DNA of 11,865 bases, from positions 1 to 11,865 of the forward strand of contig CAAEKI010000024.1 in NCBI GenBank assembly GCA_900756495.1, read 5' to 3'. Positions 7,521 through 11,865 of this stretch are shown here, piece by piece (position 1 is the first letter of the stretch; the number at the start of each line of letters is the position of its first letter). The notes beneath the pieces are model-generated. The model was given only the letters and a program-made list of their open reading frames with translations. It was not told the DNA's origin and did no database searches. The translations under genes were made by a program, and so were the position numbers. Origin of the DNA: an uncultured Oscillospiraceae bacterium (GTDB taxonomy: Bacteria; Bacillota; Clostridia; Oscillospirales; Oscillospiraceae).

Positions 7521-8297
7521 CTACCGGTTCTGGAAGTGCTTTTCCGCCCGCTTCTCCAGGAACGCGCCCATTCCCTCGTTCTTGTCCTCAGTGCCGCAGC
7601 AGACGCCGAAGGCCTCGGCCTCGAAGGCGGAGCCAGTCTGAATGTCGGTCTGCATTCCCATACGGATACAGCGCTTGGACTCACATACGGCAATCTGAGC
7701 ATTGGCGCAGATCGCTTCGGCCATCTCCATTGCCTTGGGCATCAGCTCTTCCGGAGGGTAGACTTCACTCACCAGTCCAATACTCTTTGCCTCAGCCGCT
7801 CCGATCACCTTGGCAGTGAGAATCAGCTCCATAGCCTTGGATACGCCCACAATCCGGGGCAGACGCTGCGTCCCGCCAAAGCCCGGGGTAATGCCCAGTC
7901 CCACCTCAGGCTGGCCAAACTTGGCTTTCTCACTGGCAAGCCGGATGTCGCAGGCCATGGACAGCTCGCATCCGCCGCCCAGAGCAAAGCCGTTGACCGC
8001 TGCAATCACAGGCTTACTCATGTTTTCCAGCTTCAAAAAGACGCTCCCGCCGTGAACGCCGAATTTCTTTCCGTCCACGGACGAAAATCCCTTCATCTCT
8101 CCGATATCAGCCCCGGCCACAAAGGAACGGCCTGCGCCGGTGAGGATTGCGACATAGATTTCGCCGTCGCCTTCCACCTCATCGATGACAGCCTCCAAGT
8201 CGGTCAGTACTTGACTGTTCAGCGCATTCAGGGCTTCCGGACGGTCGATGGTGATAACTCCCACATGTCCCTGCTTCTCCAGCTTGACAAATGCCAT
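7521..8297 (-). CDS. crt: Crotonase / 3-hydroxybutyryl-CoA dehydratase (enoyl-CoA hydratase family)
   Basis: Encodes 258 residues, full length for a crotonase. It dehydrates 3-hydroxybutyryl-CoA to crotonyl-CoA. The oxyanion-hole segments are [10 protein letters not shown] (59-68) and [16 protein letters not shown] (102-117). The two catalytic glutamates are Glu111 (GGGCELS) and Glu131 (GQPEVGLG). The substrate-entry motif [11 protein letters not shown] follows. The C-terminus is the usual helical trimerisation part ([21 protein letters not shown]). The ATG at 8297 has a very good AAGGAGG (8311-8305) 7 nt upstream. It is the first gene of the operon, so thiolase (thl), which heads the cluster in many Roseburia-type genomes, must lie elsewhere. 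C4 specificity is inferred from the gene neighbours. Confidence 0.95.
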   Translation of the reverse strand: MAFVKLEKQGHVGVITIDRPEALNALNSQVLTDLEAVIDEVEGDGEIYVAILTGAGRSFVAGADIGEMKGFSSVDGKKFGVHGGSVFLKLENMSKPVIAAVNGFALGGGCELSMACDIRLASEKAKFGQPEVGLGITPGFGGTQRLPRIVGVSKAMELILTAKVIGAAEAKSIGLVSEVYPPEELMPKAMEMAEAICANAQIAVCESKRCIRMGMQTDIQTGSAFEAEAFGVCCGTEDKNEGMGAFLEKRAEKHFQNR

Positions 8298-8348
8298 TGG
8301 TCTGCCTCCTTGTTTGTATGGATTTCATAATAAAATTGCTTATTTTTT

Positions 8349-8378
8349 ATTATAACATACGTGAAACAAAACCGTAAA
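8349..8378 (-). promoter_or_regulatory. Proximal promoter of the crt operon
   Basis: Minus strand: perfect -10 TATAAT (8354-8349), 18-bp spacer, -35 TTTACG (8378-8373, four of six consensus bases). It would start about 45 bp before the crt ATG. A Rex-like dyad lies directly upstream at 8399-8382. Confidence 0.6.
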
Positions 8379-8381
8379 GTA

Positions 8382-8399
8382 TTGTCTTTGTGTTCACAA
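8382..8399. promoter_or_regulatory. Rex-like dyad, site B
   Basis: The 18-mer TTGTCTT-TGTG-TTCACAA agrees with the Gram-positive Rex pattern TTGTGAA-N4-TTCACAA at 11 of 14 fixed positions, with one perfect half. It ends just upstream of the proximal -35. A second copy of TTCACAAT lies exactly 20 bp away (8413-8420). The match comes from memory of the consensus. Confidence 0.35.
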
Positions 8400-8435
8400 T
8401 GCCGCTATTTTCTTCACAATCGTCCTCAGCTCTTA

Positions 8436-8453
8436 TTGTTATTTTTTTAACAT
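8436..8453. promoter_or_regulatory. Rex-like dyad, site A
   Basis: TTGTTAT-TTTT-TTAACAT agrees with the clostridial Rex pattern TTGTTAA-N4-TTAACAA at 12 of 14 fixed positions. It lies just downstream of the predicted start of the distal promoter (near 8461), a position that suits repression. Rex is the NADH/NAD+-sensing repressor known to control crt-bcd-etf-hbd genes in Clostridium, so the context is apt. The AT-rich setting makes chance matches more likely. Confidence 0.4.
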
Positions 8454-8467
8454 TATTCCGACAATTA

Positions 8468-8496
8468 AGTATACCGCTTTCCTGTAAAACAGGCAA
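8468..8496 (-). promoter_or_regulatory. Distal promoter of the crt operon
   Basis: Minus strand: -35 TTGCCT (8496-8491), 17-bp spacer, -10 TATACT (8473-8468). AT-rich DNA just upstream could act as an UP element. It would give a leader of about 160 nt before crt, running through both Rex-like dyads and the proximal promoter. Confidence 0.5.
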
Positions 8497-8542
8497 GGCA
8501 GTGCGGGATAAAATTTCGTTAATTTTTTATCAATATTTATAG

Positions 8543-8580
8543 TAAAAATGCACAAAACCGTACAGAGACAGTCCTGTGCA
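8543..8580 (-). terminator. Weak terminator between the DUF554 gene and the crt operon
   Basis: On the minus strand TGCACA (8580-8575) pairs with TGTGCA (8554-8549), and TTTTTACT follows. The stem is only six pairs with a 20-base loop, so strength is doubtful. Its position, just before the distal crt promoter, is what one would expect of a unit boundary. Confidence 0.4.
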
Positions 8581-8582
8581 CC

Positions 8583-8717
8583 CTAGATGTTTCGGTTATA
8601 TTTTTCCTGCTGAATCCTGCATATCTCCAGTAAAAGCGCTTTCTGCACCTCTCTTCGCAGCCGGGGATCGCTGAAATCAGCTTCCCCCGCGCATCTGCGC
8701 CGCTCAGCGCTGAGGAA
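8583..8717 (-). other. Possible gene remnant or unstarted small frame
   Basis: Between the DUF554 stop and the weak terminator, one minus-strand frame is open for 44 codons to a TAG at 8585-8583. It reads like protein: EADFSDPRLRREVQKALLL, then EICRIQQEKYNRNI, an amphipathic basic helix. There is no ATG. The only common alternative start is GTG at 8648, without a usable ribosome site. A run of five G bases near 8680 separates it from an ATG-led frame (ATG at 8728), so a frameshift in a small gene is possible. The frame ends three bases before the hairpin, as a real gene would. Otherwise this interval holds nothing I can name. Confidence 0.22.
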
Positions 8718-8736
8718 TCAGCAGGCATACCGTCCG

Positions 8737-9447
8737 CTAAATGTTCAGCCTTCCAATCCAATCGGCCAGCGGCACATATAAGATCGGGAGAAAAATTGCC
8801 GGAAGCATATTGCCTACTCTAATCTTCTCCTTGGGCAGTCCCAACATGTTAATTCCAATTCCCACAATGATGGTACCGCCCACAGCGCTCATTCCGCTGA
8901 TTACCGCAGGATCCATCCCCTGTCCGGCCAACGAGAATATAATTGTGAGCGCGCCCTGGTAGAGCAGCAGTGTTACGGCTGAAAATGCCACGCCTGCTCC
9001 CATGGCAGCGGCAAACGTGATGGCGGCTACTCCGTCGATCACCCCTTTAGAGACCAGAATCGAATAATCACGATGGATCCCCGCCTCCAAAGATCCGTTG
9101 ATTGCCATGGCGCCCACACAGAATAGAACCGAGGCGGTGACAAAACCCTCCACGAACCGGTTATCGCTCCCGCTCTTTATCAGTTTGCGCCGCAGCAGCT
9201 CACCGAGCCCGTCCATCCTCATCTCAATTTTGAGTCCCTCCCCAATGAGGGTACCCACCACCATACAGATAATCACACACAGCGTATCGCTGGTTCTGAG
9301 CAGGTTGGCAATGCCAATCCCCACCACGCACAGCCCCAGAGCGCAGATCAGCGTACTGGAAAAACGGGGACTGATTCGGTTTTTGAAGAGGAGGCCCAGC
9401 GCGCTGCCCAAGAGCACCAAGGCCACATTAATAAAGGTAGCAACCAC
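8737..9447 (-). CDS. DUF554 family membrane protein (YdfK/YqgA-like)
   Basis: Encodes about 236 residues of a small polytopic membrane protein family of unknown function. I start at the GTG at 9447, giving VATFINVALVLLGSALGLLFK as the first membrane helix (usual DUF554 proteins start M-x-G/A-T-x-x-N). AAGGGAGAGG (9466-9457) lies 9 nt upstream of it. The upstream ATG at 9474 has no ribosome site and would add nine polar residues. About seven hydrophobic segments follow, with family landmarks such as ALGLCVVGIGIANLL, VVGTLIGEGLKIE, EGFVTASVLFCVGAMAINGS, SKGVIDGVAAITFAAAMGAG, and MSAVGGTIIVGIGINMLGL near the C-terminus. The gene has its own consensus promoter and no obvious functional link to the butyrate operon downstream. 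A transport role is often suspected for the family but unproven. Confidence 0.88.
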   Translation of the reverse strand: MVATFINVALVLLGSALGLLFKNRISPRFSSTLICALGLCVVGIGIANLLRTSDTLCVIICMVVGTLIGEGLKIEMRMDGLGELLRRKLIKSGSDNRFVEGFVTASVLFCVGAMAINGSLEAGIHRDYSILVSKGVIDGVAAITFAAAMGAGVAFSAVTLLLYQGALTIIFSLAGQGMDPAVISGMSAVGGTIIVGIGINMLGLPKEKIRVGNMLPAIFLPILYVPLADWIGRLNI

Positions 9448-9504
9448 AGGGATCAGCCTCTCCCTTCCGGCCATTCTAATGAAATATTTTTCATTTTTCT
9501 GTAT

Positions 9505-9533
9505 ATTTTACCCTCTGGCATTTACCTTGTCAA
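9505..9533 (-). promoter_or_regulatory. Near-consensus sigma-A promoter of the DUF554 gene
   Basis: Minus strand TTGACA (9533-9528), 17-bp spacer, TAAAAT (9510-9505). The start would be near 9498, giving a leader of about 50 nt to the GTG at 9447. This also argues for that start, because the ATG at 9474 would leave only about 24 nt without a ribosome site. Confidence 0.82.
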
Positions 9534-9597
9534 CCCTTCCGATACATGCCGGGCCTGTCCGCTGAATAGAGTGTCTTGAGGAAGGGGGAACGCCTGC

Positions 9598-11124
9598 TTG
9601 AAACTGAATCGATCGTCCATGCTCTATGGAACACTGCTCCTCACGTTCACCAGCATTGTCTCGCAGGGGCTGGGCTTTCTCTATCGCATCTGCCTTTCCC
9701 GCCTCATCGGGGCGGAGGTAATGGGGCTCTATCAGCTCATCATGCCCGTGTACTCAGTGATTATGGCCATCACGGCCGTAGGGCTCACCGTAGCGGTATC
9801 CAACCTGTCCTCCACCTATCACGCCCAGGGAAACAAAGCTGCCGTAGCCCAGGTCCTGCGCCGGTGCCTGCTGGCCTTTTTCATCCTGTTTGCTCTGGTA
9901 GCTGCCGTCACTGCAATATGCTACGACCCAATCTCAGTTTATCTCTTAGGCGATGCGCGCACCCAGCTGGGACTGCTCCTTCTCCTCCCCTGCATCCTCC
10001 TCACTGGAGTGGAGAACCTGCACAAGCATTTCTTCTACGGCACCGGCAACGTCCGCCCCCCCGCCGCAGTGGAGCTGTGCGAGCAGTTCATCCGAACTGG
10101 AGCTGTTTTGGGGCTTTTAGTGGTTTTTCTCCCTCAAAATCCGGAACGAACTGTGGGGCTGATTGTCCTGGGTATGATCTGCTGTGAAATTTTTTCCTCC
10201 ACTACGCTGGTCATTCTGTATCGCCGCCACCGGCGTTCCGGCCCCCTGCCCGGAACGCCGATCTCTCACCTGAACCGCCGTATCTCCTCCATCGCCCTGC
10301 CCATCGGCGCCACTGCCCTGTTGGGAAATCTGATGGGTTCTGCCAACGCAGTACTCATTCCACAGCGGCTGGTTGCGGCGGGTGCCGATGTCACAGAGGC
10401 CATGAGCGCTTTTGGCGTCCTGTGCGGCATGACGATCCCCATGCTCTGCCTCCCTACCGCCTTCATCGGCGCGCTGGGGCTGGTGCTGGTCCCAAAGCTG
10501 GCGGAGAGTACCGCCATCGGCCGCCCTGGCGAGGTACAGCGGAGAATCCACAAGGCCATGCTGGCCACCTCTATCCTCATCCTCCCCTCCATGGCCTTTC
10601 TGGTCGTGCTGGGCCCTACCTTGGGAGCATTCCTGTTTCAGGAGCCCACGGTGGAGGATTATATCATTCCGCTGTCGCTGGGCGTCGTCTTCTCCTGTTA
10701 CCAGTCCGTACTCTCCGGCGCCCTCAACGGCGTAGGCAGGCAGAGTGCCGCCGCCTGGAATGCTATCCTCTGTGGGGCGGTTCAGCTGGGCTGCACGTTT
10801 TTTCTCATGGGACTGCCCGGCGTTGGCCTGAAGGGCTATGTCTTCGGCTTTGTCATCAGCGACCTGCTGGGCGTCATTCTCAACTGGGTCCAGGTCCGCC
10901 GGGCTACCGGTCTGAAGGCCCGGATCTTTCAGTGGTGCACCGCTCCGGGCCTCTCCGCACTTTTGATGGGACTGGTCGTCAACCTGCTCTTCAAGATTCT
11001 CCTGAACGCCGGCATGGACGGCATCTTTGCGGTACTCTCCTGTCTGGTTTTTGGTACGGTGCTCTATCTGGCCGCTCTGGCCGCGCAGGGTATACGGCCG
11101 GGGCAAATTTTCCGGCTCAGATAA
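9598..11124 (+). CDS. SpoVB-like MATE/MOP superfamily lipid flippase
   Basis: Encodes 508 residues with about 14 hydrophobic segments, the size of B. subtilis SpoVB (518). Proteins of this group move lipid-linked wall or polysaccharide precursors across the membrane; SpoVB itself acts in spore cortex formation. The N-terminus, SSMLYGTLLLTFTSIVSQGLGFLYRICLSRLIGAEVMGLYQLIMPVYS (as separate helices 1 and 2), is typical of the family. Later landmarks are RRISSIALPIGATALLGN, GMTIPMLCLPTAFIGALGLVLVPKLAES, SGALNGVGRQSAAAWN and GLKGYVFGFVISDLLGV. The start is TTG at 9598, with AGGGGG (9583-9588) 9 nt upstream; the next ATG (9619) is too far from it. I saw no good sigma-A promoter, so a sporulation sigma factor is possible. 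Several paralogues exist in such genomes, so the exact role (cortex, wall or capsule) is open. Divergent from the DUF554 gene. Confidence 0.85.
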   Translation: MKLNRSSMLYGTLLLTFTSIVSQGLGFLYRICLSRLIGAEVMGLYQLIMPVYSVIMAITAVGLTVAVSNLSSTYHAQGNKAAVAQVLRRCLLAFFILFALVAAVTAICYDPISVYLLGDARTQLGLLLLLPCILLTGVENLHKHFFYGTGNVRPPAAVELCEQFIRTGAVLGLLVVFLPQNPERTVGLIVLGMICCEIFSSTTLVILYRRHRRSGPLPGTPISHLNRRISSIALPIGATALLGNLMGSANAVLIPQRLVAAGADVTEAMSAFGVLCGMTIPMLCLPTAFIGALGLVLVPKLAESTAIGRPGEVQRRIHKAMLATSILILPSMAFLVVLGPTLGAFLFQEPTVEDYIIPLSLGVVFSCYQSVLSGALNGVGRQSAAAWNAILCGAVQLGCTFFLMGLPGVGLKGYVFGFVISDLLGVILNWVQVRRATGLKARIFQWCTAPGLSALLMGLVVNLLFKILLNAGMDGIFAVLSCLVFGTVLYLAALAAQGIRPGQIFRLR

Positions 11125-11172
11125 CAATTTTCTTACACTTTCCTGCGCAATATGGCGAATCCGACGGCGGCA

Positions 11173-11181
11173 TGGTATGAT
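11173..11181 (+). promoter_or_regulatory. Possible extended -10 promoter of the amidase gene
   Basis: TG-G-TATGAT (11173-11181) is an extended -10 type site 34 bp before the amidase ATG. No -35 hexamer of note lies 16-18 bp upstream. It could give the amidase gene its own start; otherwise the gene is read from the flippase unit across the 91-bp gap. Confidence 0.4.
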
Positions 11182-11215
11182 AGAGGCATCTCAGTTCTCC
11201 CGGAGGTGACCGTCT

Positions 11216-11865
11216 ATGCCCGCTGTCCAGTCCCGCCCTGCCCGGCGAACGCGTAGTCTCTGGCCAGGTTTTTTGCTGAAATGCATTCTGCTGGCTGTGG
11301 CGCTGGTGGTTCTCGTCCGCTTCTCCCTTCCCCGGCTGCTTGGAAACGCCGGCGGGGCCTCTCTTCCCGACGAGGTCCCCGCCTGGGTAGACCAGGAGCT
11401 GCTTCCCATCAATCCATACTCCCGCCCCGGTACCCCACTGGAGGCTGTCAACGGCGTGGTCATTCACTATACCGGAAATCCCGGCACCACTGCAGAGCAG
11501 AACCGGAGCTATTTCGCCGGTCTGGCGCTCTCTCATGAGACCTATGCCTCCAGCCAATTTCTCATCGATATGGACGGCAGCGTAATCCAGTGCGTACCGG
11601 TAAACGAGATTGCTTACTGCTCCAGCCAGCGCAATGCCGATACACTCTCTATCGAGGTCTGCCACCCGGATGAGAGCGGCCGCTTTACAGAGGAGACACA
11701 GGCCTCCCTCACCCGCTTGGTCCAGTGGGCCTGCGATACCTATGGATTGGCCCGGGACCAGATTCTCCGGCACTATGATGTAACCGGCAAGGAGTGTCCC
11801 CGCTATTTTGTCGATCACCCTGACGCCTGGGAAACTTTTTTAGACGGATTGAATTTTCCTGCATA
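11216..11865 (+). CDS. Membrane-anchored N-acetylmuramoyl-L-alanine amidase, Amidase_2 family (3' end at window edge)
   Basis: Encodes 216 residues up to the window edge; the last two bases are TA, so a stop may follow at once. The enzyme type cleaves the bond between N-acetylmuramic acid and the peptide stem of peptidoglycan. A basic N-terminus (MPAVQSRPARRTRSLWPG) leads into one membrane helix (about 18-40), placing the catalytic domain outside the cell. The zinc site is visible: His in VVIHYTGNPG (about residue 84), His in ILRHYDVTGKECPRYF (near 187) and the Cys of that motif. Other Amidase_2 landmarks are SSQFLIDMDGSVIQCVP (about 112-128), EIAYCSS, and LSIEVCHPDESGRFTEET. A perfect GGAGGTGA site (11202-11209) lies 6 nt before the ATG. 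The gap of 91 bp and same strand as the flippase suggest joint work in cell-wall or cortex remodelling, which is inference. Confidence 0.9.
   Translation, partial: MPAVQSRPARRTRSLWPGFLLKCILLAVALVVLVRFSLPRLLGNAGGASLPDEVPAWVDQELLPINPYSRPGTPLEAVNGVVIHYTGNPGTTAEQNRSYFAGLALSHETYASSQFLIDMDGSVIQCVPVNEIAYCSSQRNADTLSIEVCHPDESGRFTEETQASLTRLVQWACDTYGLARDQILRHYDVTGKECPRYFVDHPDAWETFLDGLNFPA

Noticed and set aside
10117..11127. 336-codon minus-strand frame
   Set aside because: Antisense to the flippase gene; rich in Gln, Gly, Asp and Arg, with no start signal or family resemblance.
11117..11818. 233-codon minus-strand frame
   Set aside because: Antisense to the amidase gene, whose zinc site and ribosome site are clear.

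Overview
The window looks like chromosomal DNA of a strictly anaerobic, GC-rich, butyrate-forming Clostridia member, most likely Oscillospirales (Flavonifractor / Intestinimonas / Lawsonibacter type). This rests on the crt-hbd-bcd-etfB-etfA gene set, a T-box leader, strong AGGAGG ribosome sites, sigma-A promoters close to consensus, and a SpoVB-like flippase next to a peptidoglycan amidase. The genus is inferred from gene content, not from a marker gene.

Layout. At the left edge lies the 3' end of an unidentified plus-strand gene (to 218). Facing it is a minus-strand intergenic transcription unit (about 546 to 190). It has a near-perfect promoter, no convincing ORF, a closing helix joining positions 230 nt apart, and a GC-rich hairpin at its end. 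I read it as a structured non-coding RNA. Next come a small DUF6514-like gene (621-896, minus) with a dyad over its -10 box, and a divergent 82-residue membrane protein gene (1146-1394, plus) followed by a strong terminator.

The region 1560-3292 (minus) is a stand-alone trpB (TrpB2-type tryptophan synthase beta) behind a textbook tRNA-Trp T-box leader. The promoter, UGG specifier, UGGC acceptor-binding bulge, antiterminator and terminator can all be located.

The core is the minus-strand butyryl-CoA operon at 8496-3335. Crotonase (crt) dehydrates 3-hydroxybutyryl-CoA made by hbd. Butyryl-CoA dehydrogenase (bcd) reduces crotonyl-CoA, with the electron-transfer flavoprotein EtfAB as its partner. 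The operon starts from one or two promoters in an AT-rich region that carries two Rex-like dyads and ends in a strong terminator after etfA. Thiolase and the terminal butyrate genes are not in the window.

Upstream of the operon and on the same strand is a DUF554 membrane protein gene (8737-9447, GTG start) with its own consensus promoter. Divergent from it on the plus strand are a SpoVB/MATE-like lipid flippase gene (9598-11124, TTG start) and a membrane-anchored Amidase_2 gene (11216 to the window edge). I saw no tRNA or rRNA genes, CRISPR arrays or insertion sequences.
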